Shown: one piece after another, positions 26,093 to 36,614 of the stretch | Layout: each line of letters opens with the position of its first letter | How positions within the stretch are numbered: the first letter of the stretch is position 1 | Origin: Rhizobium sp. NXC14 | GTDB lineage: Bacteria > Pseudomonadota > Alphaproteobacteria > Rhizobiales > Rhizobiaceae | Length of the DNA stretch: 64,000 nucleotides | Direction of reading: 5' to 3' | Assembly: GCF_002117485.1 (NCBI RefSeq) | Contig: NZ_CP021033.1 | Coordinates: 310,001-374,000, forward strand | Notes under the pieces: generated by a model | What the model saw: the letters and a program-made list of their open reading frames with translations, nothing else | Told to the model about the DNA's origin: nothing | Database searches by the model: none | Position numbers and translations under genes: made by a program

Positions 26093-27103
26093 TCAGCGAG
26101 CGCCGATGCGCGCGGCTTTCGTCTGGGCTTCGAGCGAAAGCCGGCAGACTTCGAAAACGTGATCCTGCGTCATCGCCGTTTGCGTGCGGTTTGCGACATC
26201 GGCGGTGAACGCGTCGAAATAATCGAGCTTCTCACTGCTGCAATCGATATGGGTCATTTCCTTGCCATTGACGAGGAAGAGGTGATCCTTGCCCGGCCTA
26301 CCGGCAATATCGATATATTTGCGCAGCTCGATATAACCCTCCGTACCGAGGATGGTGAGGCGGCCGTCGCCCCAGGTCGGGAGCGCCTCCGGGGTGAACC
26401 AGTCGACGCGGACATAGCCGGCCGCCTTGTCGGAGCGCAGCAGCACCTCCCCGAAATCCTGGAAGGCGGGTTTATCGGGCATGCCGAAATTACCGATCGA
26501 GCTGGCGATGACTTCGCCCGAGGTCGAGCCGGTATAGAACAGGAACTGATCGACCTGGTGCGAGGCGATGTCGACGATGATGCCGCCGAAATATTCCGGA
26601 TCGAAGAACCAATCGGGTCGGGTCGGCAGCTGCAGCCGGTGCGGACCGACGCCGAGCGTCTGAATGACCTTGCCGATCGCACCTTCCTTAACCAGCTTGC
26701 CGGCCTTGACGGCGGAGCGCACACAATGGCGCTCGGAAAAGCAGATGGAGAAGATCTTGCCGGTCTCGGCAACGGTGCGCTTAACCTCCTCGAGCTGGGC
26801 AAAGGTCGTCACACCCGGCTTGTCGGTCATCACGTCCTTGCCCGCTTTCATCGCGCGGATGGCGAGTCCGGCCCGGTCACGCGGAATGGCGGAAATGCAG
26901 ATGACATCAATCGAGGGATCGTCGAACAGTTTCTCCCGGTCGATCTGCGGCGCATCGGGATAGGTCTTCTCGAAGGCTTCCCGCAATGCCGGCACGGAGG
27001 TCTGCGGGCAATAGCCAACGAACTCGCCGCCTGCGGCGAGCAGTCCCTTCACGTGATCGAACGTATGCCCATGGTCGATTCCGACGACGGCAAATCTCAA
27101 CAT
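26093..27103 (-). CDS. Gfo/Idh/MocA-family oxidoreductase
   Basis: 336 aa. FAVVGIDHGHTFDHV is a modified nucleotide-binding start (GxxHGH in place of GxGxxG, as seen in some members), DKPGVT replaces EKP as the catalytic-lysine motif, and YFGGIIVDIASHQVDQFLFY holds the His/Asp pair. Not identical to its neighbour, so the two probably act at different steps or in sequence. First gene of a two-gene operon. Confidence 0.88.
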   Translation of the reverse strand: MLRFAVVGIDHGHTFDHVKGLLAAGGEFVGYCPQTSVPALREAFEKTYPDAPQIDREKLFDDPSIDVICISAIPRDRAGLAIRAMKAGKDVMTDKPGVTTFAQLEEVKRTVAETGKIFSICFSERHCVRSAVKAGKLVKEGAIGKVIQTLGVGPHRLQLPTRPDWFFDPEYFGGIIVDIASHQVDQFLFYTGSTSGEVIASSIGNFGMPDKPAFQDFGEVLLRSDKAAGYVRVDWFTPEALPTWGDGRLTILGTEGYIELRKYIDIAGRPGKDHLFLVNGKEMTHIDCSSEKLDYFDAFTADVANRTQTAMTQDHVFEVCRLSLEAQTKAARIGAR

Positions 27104-27471
27104 CGCTGCAATATCCTCCCGGGATTTTCGTGCGGCCGGCTGGTGCCGGCATCCTCCATATCGGCCAAAACAGATAACGAAAGCAGGCTCCTGTCAAGGC
27201 AAGCTGGGGGGTGAAATCGCCAGTGTTCGTATTCAACCATCTGAAAAATAAAGCTTATTATGTATCTAAATAGTTATTTGTGACCTTCATTCGACTTGAT
27301 GCAGGCAGCAGATCCGCTTTTCAATCCGATCCGGCAAAAGTCTTTTTCCCCCGCCTATCTTGCTCCGCTCGGCCGAATGTGATCGATTTCGCCGGCCGCC
27401 GGGCTGGAGGGCGGCAACAATCTCGGAATTGTTTCAAGAGCGCTCGCCGCTGCCTGTAACGGAGGATCACC
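27104..27471. other. 368-base divergent intergenic region
   Basis: Lies between the divergent Gfo/Idh/MocA and FAH genes. It has a GCCGGC-TGGT-GCCGGC hairpin (27135-27150) in the dehydrogenase leader and an AT-rich patch around 27240-27285 with AAATAGTTATTT (27268-27279), a short inverted repeat that may mark the promoters. No small gene or known motif was recognised. Confidence 0.5.
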
Positions 27472-28632
27472 ATGTCTCATCCCCTTCTCGATGCTGCCGC
27501 TTCCGGCGGAATTTTTGTCGGGCGCGTCTGGAATCCCGAAGTTGCCGGCCCGAGCATCGTGACGCTTCGTGACGGAATGCTCATCGACATCACCTCGCAC
27601 GAGGCGCCGACGCTGAGCGCCCTGGTCGAGAGCCAGAATGCCGCGGGCTTCGTCCGAGCCGCAAGTGGCAAGGAGATCGGTCCTCTGGAGGAGATTGCCG
27701 CCAACAGCACCGGAAAGCCGGATGCCGGACGACCCTACCTCTTAGCGCCCGCCGACCTGCAGGCGGTCAAGGCCTGCGGCGTCACATTTGCCCAGTCGAT
27801 GATCGAACGCGTCATCGAGGAGAAGGCGGCCGGCAATCCCGATCGTGCCGCCTCGATCCGTGAGCGCGTTAGCGCGCTGATCGGCGGCAGTCTCACCAAC
27901 CTCAAGGCCGGCTCGCCCGAGGCCGCCAAGGTCAAGCAAGCGCTGATCGACGAGGGCATGTGGTCGCAATATCTTGAGGTCGGCATCGGCCCCGATGCCG
28001 AGGTCTTCACCAAGGCGCCGGTGCTCTCTTCGGTCGGCTGGGGTGCCGATGTCGGCCTGCATCCGATCTCGACATGGAACAATCCGGAGCCGGAAATCGT
28101 GCTCGCGGTCAACAGCCGCGGTGAAATCAAGGGTGCGACGCTCGGCAATGACGTCAACCTTCGCGATGTCGAAGGGCGCTCGGCGCTCCTGCTCGGCAAG
28201 GCCAAGGACAACAACGCCTCCTGCTCGATCGGACCTTTCGTCCGTCTGTTTGATGACGGGTATGGACTGGATGACGTGCGCAAGGCCGAACTCGATCTGA
28301 AGGTAACGGGTCAGGACGGCTTCGTGATGCATGGGAAAAGCTCGATGTCACAGATCAGCCGCGACCCGACCGATCTCGTCAAACAGACGCTTGGCCCTCA
28401 TCATCAATACCCCGATGGTTTCATGCTCTTTCTCGGAACGCTGTTTGCGCCAACGCAGGACCGTGATGCGCCGAAGCAAGGCTTTACGCACAAGATCGGC
28501 GATGTCGTCGAGATTTCCTCGGCCGGGCTCGGCACGCTCGTCAATACCGTGCGCCTCTCCACCGAATGCCCGCCGTGGACCTTCGGCATATCGGCACTGA
28601 TGCGCAACCTTGCGACGCGCGGGTTGCTCTAA
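27472..28632 (+). CDS. Fumarylacetoacetate hydrolase (FAH) family protein
   Basis: 386 aa. The C-terminal two thirds is the FAH fold: GADVGLHPISTWNNPEPEIVL carries the metal-binding acidic residues, GATLGNDVNLRDVEGRSALL the next conserved block, and KIGDVVEISSAGLGTLVNTV the end of the fold. The N-terminal about 100 residues are family-specific. Long FAH proteins beside sugar dehydrogenases are often 2-keto-3-deoxy sugar acid dehydratases or hydrolases, which would fit the neighbouring Gfo/Idh/MocA genes (inference). Start has GGAGG about 7 bases upstream. Confidence 0.88.
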   Translation: MSHPLLDAAASGGIFVGRVWNPEVAGPSIVTLRDGMLIDITSHEAPTLSALVESQNAAGFVRAASGKEIGPLEEIAANSTGKPDAGRPYLLAPADLQAVKACGVTFAQSMIERVIEEKAAGNPDRAASIRERVSALIGGSLTNLKAGSPEAAKVKQALIDEGMWSQYLEVGIGPDAEVFTKAPVLSSVGWGADVGLHPISTWNNPEPEIVLAVNSRGEIKGATLGNDVNLRDVEGRSALLLGKAKDNNASCSIGPFVRLFDDGYGLDDVRKAELDLKVTGQDGFVMHGKSSMSQISRDPTDLVKQTLGPHHQYPDGFMLFLGTLFAPTQDRDAPKQGFTHKIGDVVEISSAGLGTLVNTVRLSTECPPWTFGISALMRNLATRGLL

Positions 28633-28677
28633 GCAAAGTGCGCAGCGGTTTGCCTCCGGCTGCGCAGATTTTATGAA

Positions 28678-30816
<2,139 letters not shown>

Positions 30817-30932
30817 GCGTTCCTCCGGCTGCTTCGTCGCCACCTTATCACTTCACAGGTGGATCACGCGATACAGCCTTAGGACAATTAACACAGCACG
30901 CCATTCACCCGCCGCAAGCCTCCGACTATGAC

Positions 30933-31592
30933 CTATCTGTGGTCGAGCTTGGCGATTAGTCGGTCGCCGAGCCACTGGATGCCGCAGACGAGTATGACGA
31001 GGACGGCGACCACTGCGATCATGACATTGGTTTCGAAGCGCTGATAGCCATAGCGAATGGCAAGGTCGCCGAGGCCGCCGGCGCCGATCGCGCCCGCCAT
31101 GGCCGAGGCGCCGATCAGCGTCACCAGGGTGACGGTGAAGCCGGCGACGATGCCCGGCAGCGCTTCAGGAACCAGCACCTCGCGAATGATGGTCCAGCGA
31201 TTGCCGCCCATGGCGCGCACGGCATCGATCAGCCCGCGGTCGACCTCTCGCAACGACACCTCTGCGATGCGCGCATAGTAGGGTGTCGCGGCGATGGCGA
31301 GCGGCACGATGGCCGCCCCGGTGCCGAGCGCGGTGCCGACGATCAGCCGCGTCAGCGGGATCAGCGCCACCAGCAGGATGATGAATGGCACCGAGCGGAA
31401 GCCGTTGATGGCGGCACCGAGCACGCGGTTGATCCAGAGATTTTCGGCGATGCCGCCGCGCGCCGTGACGACGAGGGCAAGGCCGAGCGGCAGACCTGCG
31501 ACGAGCGAAATCACCCCCGAGGCGACAGTCATCAGGACCGTCTCCCAAAGCGAGCGAAGAAGCAGTTCAAGCATGATCGGTGTCATAGCCAA
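30933..31592 (-). CDS. metI: Methionine ABC transporter permease MetI
   Basis: 219 aa, five or six membrane helices. The EAA motif is REVDRGLIDAVRAMGGNRWT followed by EVLVPEALPGI, and GASAMAGAIGAGGLGDLAIRYGYQ is a strong MetI signature. It overlaps metN by 26 bases, with the exact start uncertain (31592, 31586 or 31574). Imports D- or L-methionine with MetN and MetQ. Confidence 0.94.
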   Translation of the reverse strand: MAMTPIMLELLLRSLWETVLMTVASGVISLVAGLPLGLALVVTARGGIAENLWINRVLGAAINGFRSVPFIILLVALIPLTRLIVGTALGTGAAIVPLAIAATPYYARIAEVSLREVDRGLIDAVRAMGGNRWTIIREVLVPEALPGIVAGFTVTLVTLIGASAMAGAIGAGGLGDLAIRYGYQRFETNVMIAVVAVLVILVCGIQWLGDRLIAKLDHR

Positions 31593-32652
31593 GCACCTCC
31601 ACCCGGGCGGACCGGGCCGTCAGGAATTGTTCGACCTTTCCGGCAAGCGCTGGGTCGCGCGCGGGAACGGCGATGAAGAACCGCGCCACCGGCTGGTTCT
31701 GGATATGGTCGATGCCGCCATGGACGAGGCGGAAGGAATGCGGCAGAGCCGCGGAGAGTTCGGCAAACAGCGCCCCCTGCGCTTGCGGCCCGGCAAGATC
31801 GACACTTAGGATCACTTCACTGCCCGTCGTCGCCGACAGCCGGCCGAGAATGTGATCGGGAAGTTGCGGGCGGATGCCGCCAAGCAAGCTCCTGGTGATG
31901 TCAGTTTGCGGATTGGCGAAGACCGACCAGACCTGGCCCTCCTCGACGATCCGTCCGGCATCGATGACCGCAACGCGATCGGCAATGCCGCGCACCACTT
32001 CCATCTCATGCGTGATCAGGAGAATGGTCAGTCCGAGCTTACGATTGATATCCTTGAGCAGGGTCAGGATCGATCGTGTTGTCTCAGGGTCGAGGGCCGA
32101 TGTCGCCTCGTCCGAGAGAAGTAGCGCCGGGCGCGCCGCCAGCGCCCGGGCGATGCCGACGCGTTGTTTCTGCCCACCGGATAGCGAGGCGGGATAGGCT
32201 TGCGCCTTGTCGGCAAGACCGACGAGCTCGAGAAGTTCATGGGCGCGCTTCAGGCGCTCGGCCTTGGCAATACCCTCGATCTTCAGCGGCAGGGCAACAT
32301 TGTCCTCCACCGTTTTGGCCGAAAGCAGGTTGAAGTGCTGAAAGATCATGCCGATGCGGCGGCGCAGCGGCTGCAGTTCCTGCTCTTGAAGCCCGGTTAT
32401 ATCGCGGCCGTCGATGCGGATTTCGCCGCTGTCGGCGCGTTCCAGCCCGTTCAGGCAGCGGATCAGCGTCGACTTGCCGGCGCCGCTACGGCCGATAATG
32501 CCGAGGATCTCGCCCCTCATCACGCTCAGTGAAATACCGTCAAGTGCCGGCGTGGTCCCGAACCGACGCTTCACGTCGATAAGCCTCACCACCTCTTCGG
32601 CTGCCGCCTGCGGCCGCGGCTCGATCGTCGCCCTTGAAACAACGGAGTTCAT
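31567..32652 (-). CDS. metN: Methionine ABC transporter ATPase MetN
   Basis: 361 aa with the ATPase core (Walker A GRSGAGKST, LSGGQKQRVGIARA, Walker B LLLSDEATSALDPETT) and a C-terminal NIL/ACT-type regulatory domain (about 270-361, from EVILSVDLAGPQAQ), which binds methionine and inhibits transport. Domain order and size are diagnostic for MetN. Confidence 0.95.
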   Translation of the reverse strand: MNSVVSRATIEPRPQAAAEEVVRLIDVKRRFGTTPALDGISLSVMRGEILGIIGRSGAGKSTLIRCLNGLERADSGEIRIDGRDITGLQEQELQPLRRRIGMIFQHFNLLSAKTVEDNVALPLKIEGIAKAERLKRAHELLELVGLADKAQAYPASLSGGQKQRVGIARALAARPALLLSDEATSALDPETTRSILTLLKDINRKLGLTILLITHEMEVVRGIADRVAVIDAGRIVEEGQVWSVFANPQTDITRSLLGGIRPQLPDHILGRLSATTGSEVILSVDLAGPQAQGALFAELSAALPHSFRLVHGGIDHIQNQPVARFFIAVPARDPALAGKVEQFLTARSARVEVLGYDTDHA

Positions 32653-32674
32653 GTACTTATCCCTGCAAATATTG

Positions 32675-32708
32675 AAGGCGGCCCCGGCAGGAACGCCCGG
32701 GCCGCCTT
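32675..32708. terminator. Intercistronic stem-loop between metQ and metN
   Basis: AAGGCGGCCC pairs with GGGCCGCCTT, with an inner GGC/GCC pairing inside the loop. It lies 33 bases after the metQ stop and 23 before the metN start, which suggests higher metQ than metNI expression. Confidence 0.7.
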
Positions 32709-32740
32709 TCGGCCGGCCTTAACCGCGGCCCAGTTTCGGA

Positions 32741-33580
32741 TCAATAGGCGCTGAGACCTGTCCCCTTGTATACCTTGTCGAACTCGGCTTTGACGGTGTC
32801 GTTCTGGTAGGAAGATACCAGCGTTTTGACCCAGTCCGCATCCTTGTTCTCTTCCTTGACGGCGATGAAGTTGCGGTAGGGGTTGTCGGCGATCGGCTCC
32901 TGCGCGATACGCTCGGCCGGAGAAAGTCCGCTCTTCAGCGCCCAGTCGGTGTTGACGACGCCGGCGTCGAGATCGTCGATCGAACGGCCGACGATGCCGG
33001 CATCGAGTTCCTTGATCTCGATTTTCTTCGAATTGTCGGTGACGTCGGCGACAGTTGCGAGAATGCCGGTGCCGTCCTTCAGCTTGATCAGGCCTTCATT
33101 CTGGAGAACCCGCAGCGCCCGACCTTCGTTCGAGGGATCGTTCGGCACGCCGATGACGGCGCCTTCGGGGATCTCGGCGACGGCCTTGTGTTTCTTGCTA
33201 TAAAGGCCGATCGGCCAGACGCCAGTGTAGCCGACGGGGACGATGTGATAGCCGTGCTGCTGAACCTGGTTGTCTAGATAGGGCTTGTGCTGGAAGGCAT
33301 TGGCGTCGATCTCGCCGCGCTCCAGCGCTTCGTTCGGCTGAGTGTAGTCGTTGAAGATGACGGTCTCGATCTTGAGGCCCTTTTTGGCGGCTTCGCTGGT
33401 CACCACCCGCCATACATCCTCATCCTCGCCGGCCATGATTCCGACCTTGATCGACTTGTCCTCGGCAAAGGAGGGTGCCGGTGCGGCAAAGATAAAAAGG
33501 GCAGCTGCGGAAACAGCGGCGGCCGCAAGAGCCGCGCGGCGCGAAAAATGGAGGCCGTGAAGTTTTTTGTTCTTGGTCAT
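32741..33580 (-). CDS. metQ: Methionine-binding protein MetQ/NlpA family
   Basis: 279 aa. Signal peptide (RRAALAAAAVSAAALFIFAAPAPSFA) is cleaved before EDKSIKVGIMAGEDEDVW; no lipobox cysteine, so it is a free periplasmic protein rather than a lipoprotein. Family signatures include NDYTQPNEALERGEIDANAF and VGVPNDPSNEGRALR-type AVIGVPNDPSNEGRAL. The frame is open upstream, but MTKNKKLHGLHFSRR is the sensible start for the signal. First gene of metQ-metN-metI. Confidence 0.93.
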   Translation of the reverse strand: MTKNKKLHGLHFSRRAALAAAAVSAAALFIFAAPAPSFAEDKSIKVGIMAGEDEDVWRVVTSEAAKKGLKIETVIFNDYTQPNEALERGEIDANAFQHKPYLDNQVQQHGYHIVPVGYTGVWPIGLYSKKHKAVAEIPEGAVIGVPNDPSNEGRALRVLQNEGLIKLKDGTGILATVADVTDNSKKIEIKELDAGIVGRSIDDLDAGVVNTDWALKSGLSPAERIAQEPIADNPYRNFIAVKEENKDADWVKTLVSSYQNDTVKAEFDKVYKGTGLSAY

Positions 33581-33870
33581 TTTATATCCCGTCTGACTGA
33601 TGAGGCCGAGCGCCCCGAGCCGGCTGATCATGTCAAAAGGCTGCATCGCGGGCGAAGCAAGAATGTCTGATGTCCAGGAAGGGTCGGAAAAACTCTTGCC
33701 GTGCCATCAATACTGGCAGCATAATTTTCCATCGAATTTATGGATTAATTGCGGCTTGTGAGCAGATTCTAAAGAAGGAAAACGCGCCTCCGGTCGCCTT
33801 CCATCCACGACGGCCAAAGGATGAGCCACTTCCGGAGCTCGATATGCCAATCGCGACGTCGAGGATGGCC

Positions 33871-35073
33871 TCAGGCCCGCGTGTGTTTCGGAATGCGCGG
33901 CAGGAAGACGGTCAGCAGGCCGAGCAGCGGCAGGTAGGAGCAGATGCGGTAGACGAAGGCAATGCCGTGAGTGTCGGCAAAATCGCCAAGCAGCGCAGCC
34001 CCTAACCCCCCTGCCCCGAATGCAAAGCCGAAGAAGACTCCGGCAATCAGCCCGACGCGGCCGGGCACCAGTTCCTGCGCGAAGACGACGATCGCTGAAA
34101 AGGCCGACGCGAACACCAGGCCGATGACGATGCTGAGCACGCCTGTCCAGAAAAGATCGGCATAGGGCAGCAGCAACGCGAAGGGAATGACGCCGAGGAT
34201 CGAAAACCAGATGACGAAACGGGCACCGAATCGATCGCCGATCGGTCCGCCGAGGAACGTGCCGACGGCGACCGAGCCGAGAAACAGGAAAAGCATCAGC
34301 TGCGCCTGCTGCACGCTGAGTTCGAACCTGTCGATGACATAGAAGGTGAAGTAGCTCGACACGCTCGCCATGTAGACATTCTTCGTCGCCGTCAGCAGCA
34401 CGAGGATCAGCAGCGCCCAGATGACCCGGTTCTGCGGCAGCGGCAGAGTTCGGCTGACAGCCGGTTTGCTGGCGTTTTGACGCCTGTGGCTCATATACCA
34501 GCTGCCCACCCAGCTCAGCACGACCATGCCGATCATGGCGATGGCGGCAAACCAGGAGACGCTGTGTTGCCCGAGCGGCAGCACGATGAAGGCGGCGAGC
34601 AGCGGGCCGATCGCCTGGCCGGCATTGCCGCCGACCTGGAAAAAGGACTGCGCGAAACCGTGGCGGCCGCCGGAGGCAAGACGGGCAACACGCGAGGATT
34701 CCGGATGGAAGACCGCCGAGCCAAAACCGATCAGGCTTGCCGCGACCAGCAGCAGCGCGAAATTGCCGGCATTGCCGAGCAGAATGAGGCCGCAAAAGGT
34801 ACTCGCCATGCCGACCGGCAGCGAATAGGGCATCGGCCAGCGATCGGTGACGATGCCGACCGCCGGCTGCAGCAGAGACGCCGTGACCTGGAACGTCATG
34901 GTCAGGAGGCCGATCTGGACAAAATCGAGATCGTAATTCGCCTTGAACAATGGATAGAGCGAGGCGAGCAGTGACTGCATGATGTCGTTCAGCATGTGGC
35001 AGAAGCTGACGGCCATCAGAATGGACATCGTCGTCTTTTCGAAACGGGGCGCGCGCTCGGCAACGGTTGCCAT
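33871..35073 (-). CDS. MFS efflux transporter, fosmidomycin-resistance (Fsr) type
   Basis: 400 aa with about 12 membrane helices. SFCHMLNDIMQSLLASLYPL is the distinctive first helix of the Fsr family, and GFGSAVFHPESSRVARLASG is its conserved loop (HPE), followed by GGNAGQAIGPLLAAF. Family members export drugs or metabolites by proton antiport. AGGAGGG lies 6 bases before the ATG at 35073; the frame is open further upstream without a ribosome site. Monocistronic. Confidence 0.9.
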   Translation of the reverse strand: MATVAERAPRFEKTTMSILMAVSFCHMLNDIMQSLLASLYPLFKANYDLDFVQIGLLTMTFQVTASLLQPAVGIVTDRWPMPYSLPVGMASTFCGLILLGNAGNFALLLVAASLIGFGSAVFHPESSRVARLASGGRHGFAQSFFQVGGNAGQAIGPLLAAFIVLPLGQHSVSWFAAIAMIGMVVLSWVGSWYMSHRRQNASKPAVSRTLPLPQNRVIWALLILVLLTATKNVYMASVSSYFTFYVIDRFELSVQQAQLMLFLFLGSVAVGTFLGGPIGDRFGARFVIWFSILGVIPFALLLPYADLFWTGVLSIVIGLVFASAFSAIVVFAQELVPGRVGLIAGVFFGFAFGAGGLGAALLGDFADTHGIAFVYRICSYLPLLGLLTVFLPRIPKHTRA

Positions 35074-35415
35074 CAATATCCCTCCTGCACAGGCACGATC
35101 AGTGCCGCGTCGTTTTCGATGGATTGGGCGATCGGGGCTGGCAAGACTGTCGAGCGACGGTCGCTGAAAGATATTTACCGCAGGCCGGGCAACGATCACC
35201 AGCCCGGTTTGGCCAGGATCGGTACGGCTTTTGTTTGATTTGCCTATGCCCGACCGGCTCTTGCGTCGCTGGCCGTGTGTTGGACGCGGGTTTTCATATC
35301 ACAGTCAGCCGAGATCATCGCATGCATGCTATACTATATGAAAACAACCGTGGAAAACTGCTTACAGGGGTACTACAGCTGCGCCGATTGAAATGATCGA
35401 GGCTGAAAACACGCG
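35074..35415. other. 342-base divergent intergenic region
   Basis: Between the Fsr-type transporter and the XRE regulator, transcribed apart. It contains the long-spaced inverted repeat described separately (35290-35345) and a TATACT hexamer at 35330-35335 that could be the regulator's -10. No small ORF with a ribosome site was recognised. Confidence 0.5.
35290..35345. promoter_or_regulatory. Inverted repeat upstream of the XRE regulator
   Basis: GTTTTCATAT (35290-35299) and ATATGAAAAC (35336-35345) are perfect 10-base inverted arms separated by 36 bases, about 70 bases before the regulator start and flanking a TATACT -10-like hexamer. Candidate paired operator half-sites. Confidence 0.45.
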
Positions 35416-35868
35416 ATGAATGTCAAGACACCGAATGCCATAGACAGTTACGTCGGCGCGCGCATCAGAGCACGCCGGCAGCTGCTTGGAATGAGCCAGG
35501 AGCGGCTCGCCGACCAGATCGGCGTGACTTTTCAGCAGGTTCAGAAATACGAGAAGGGCATCAACCGCATTGGTGCGAGCCGTTTGCAGCGAATCGCCGA
35601 AGTGCTTCACACCTCTCCGAGCTTCTTCTTCGAGCAGAACGAGTCGCAGCCATTGAGCCTTCAGGGGTTGACGCTGCCGGACAATGCCGACCCCGTCGCA
35701 GAATTCCTGCGAACGAAAGAGGGGTTGGTGCTTAACCGCGCCTTTCTGAAGATTGCCGACCCCAATATTCGTGAAACGATCATCGCATTGGTGAAAGCGA
35801 TGGCTCAGGCGGAAAGCGGTCCGGCTTTGCCTTCGATAGCGGATATCACCCGTCCGCCTCTGGAGTAG
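35416..35868 (+). CDS. XRE-family (Cro/CI-type HTH) regulator, PraR-like
   Basis: 150 aa. HTH at about 18-72: IRARRQLLGMSQERLADQIG, then TFQQVQKYEKGINRIGASRL with recognition helix, and a C-terminal helical tail ending ITRPPLE. This size and composition are those of the rhizobial PraR-type regulators, which act in quorum sensing, attachment and biofilm control; other paralogues exist, so the name is not certain. Stands alone. Confidence 0.85.
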   Translation: MNVKTPNAIDSYVGARIRARRQLLGMSQERLADQIGVTFQQVQKYEKGINRIGASRLQRIAEVLHTSPSFFFEQNESQPLSLQGLTLPDNADPVAEFLRTKEGLVLNRAFLKIADPNIRETIIALVKAMAQAESGPALPSIADITRPPLE

Positions 35869-36004
35869 CTGGCCAAGTGACAATTCTCCTGTGAGCTCGG
35901 GCTCGAGTGATCTGGCAAGGAACGGCGGATCTCGTCGAGACCGTTGGTCTGCTGAACGAAGGCCAGGCCTTGTCAAATTTTGCCATGCTCGCTAACCTGG
36001 TCCC

Positions 36005-36244
36005 ATGAGCACTATGAATATCTCGCTGCCGGACAATTTGAAGCACTTCGTCGACCAGCAGGTCGCCGGTCGAGGATATGGCACGAGCAGCGAGTATGTG
36101 CGCGAACTCATCCGTCGCGACAGGGATCGGCAGCAGTTGCGCAATCTTCTGCTAGAGGGTGCGTCGTCCGAGACCACCGAGCCCATCGATGCCAGCTATT
36201 TCGATAGCCTGCGCGAGCGCGCAACGAAACAAAGCTCCAAGTGA
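36005..36244 (+). CDS. parD: ParD-like antitoxin (RHH)
   Basis: 79 aa. MSTMNISLPDNLKHFVDQQV is the ribbon-helix-helix strand and helix of ParD/CopG antitoxins, followed by GYGTSSEYVRELIRRDRDRQ. The acidic C-terminal tail would wrap the toxin. Its stop overlaps the toxin's GTG start, the usual coupled TA layout; the pair should repress its own promoter. Confidence 0.92.
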   Translation: MSTMNISLPDNLKHFVDQQVAGRGYGTSSEYVRELIRRDRDRQQLRNLLLEGASSETTEPIDASYFDSLRERATKQSSK

Positions 36245-36573
36245 CCGCGAAACCTGTCGTCCCCCGCCAGTCGGCTCGCGGGGATGTCGAGAATGCCGTG
36301 GACTATTACGCTCACATGGCGGGATCGCAGATAGCGGTAGGCTTCATCGATGCACTGCAATCGACCTATACTTTGATCGCAGAGCATCCTGCATCGGGTT
36401 CACTGCGCTACTCATATGAACTCGGTCTGCCCAATCTGCGCTGTACGACGCTGAAGGGTTTTCCTTATGTGATCTTCTATCTTGAACGAGCCGACCACGT
36501 CGACGTGTGGCGGGTTCTGCACGTCAAGCAGGATATTCCAGCGTGGCTGCAGGATTTAGGAGCATCGGATTAG
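36241..36573 (+). CDS. parE: ParE-like toxin (RelE/ParE superfamily)
   Basis: 110 aa, starting at GTG inside the antitoxin stop (GTGA). ENAVDYYAHMAGSQIAVGFI and the C-terminal YVIFYLERADHVDVWRVLH are the ParE/RelE fold markers, including the conserved arginine (WRVLH). ParE toxins poison DNA gyrase. Complete and apparently functional. Confidence 0.92.
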   Translation: MTAKPVVPRQSARGDVENAVDYYAHMAGSQIAVGFIDALQSTYTLIAEHPASGSLRYSYELGLPNLRCTTLKGFPYVIFYLERADHVDVWRVLHVKQDIPAWLQDLGASD

Positions 36574-36614
36574 CTCGGCGTATCTGATTGCTACACGCCA
36601 GACGGGTGTAAATG

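Noticed and set aside
33581..33870. SAM-II (metA-type) riboswitch upstream of metQ
   Set aside because: The leader lacks the conserved SAM-II pseudoknot pattern (GATTTAA-type and GCTAAA-type blocks). It has no obvious hairpin and terminator arrangement either.
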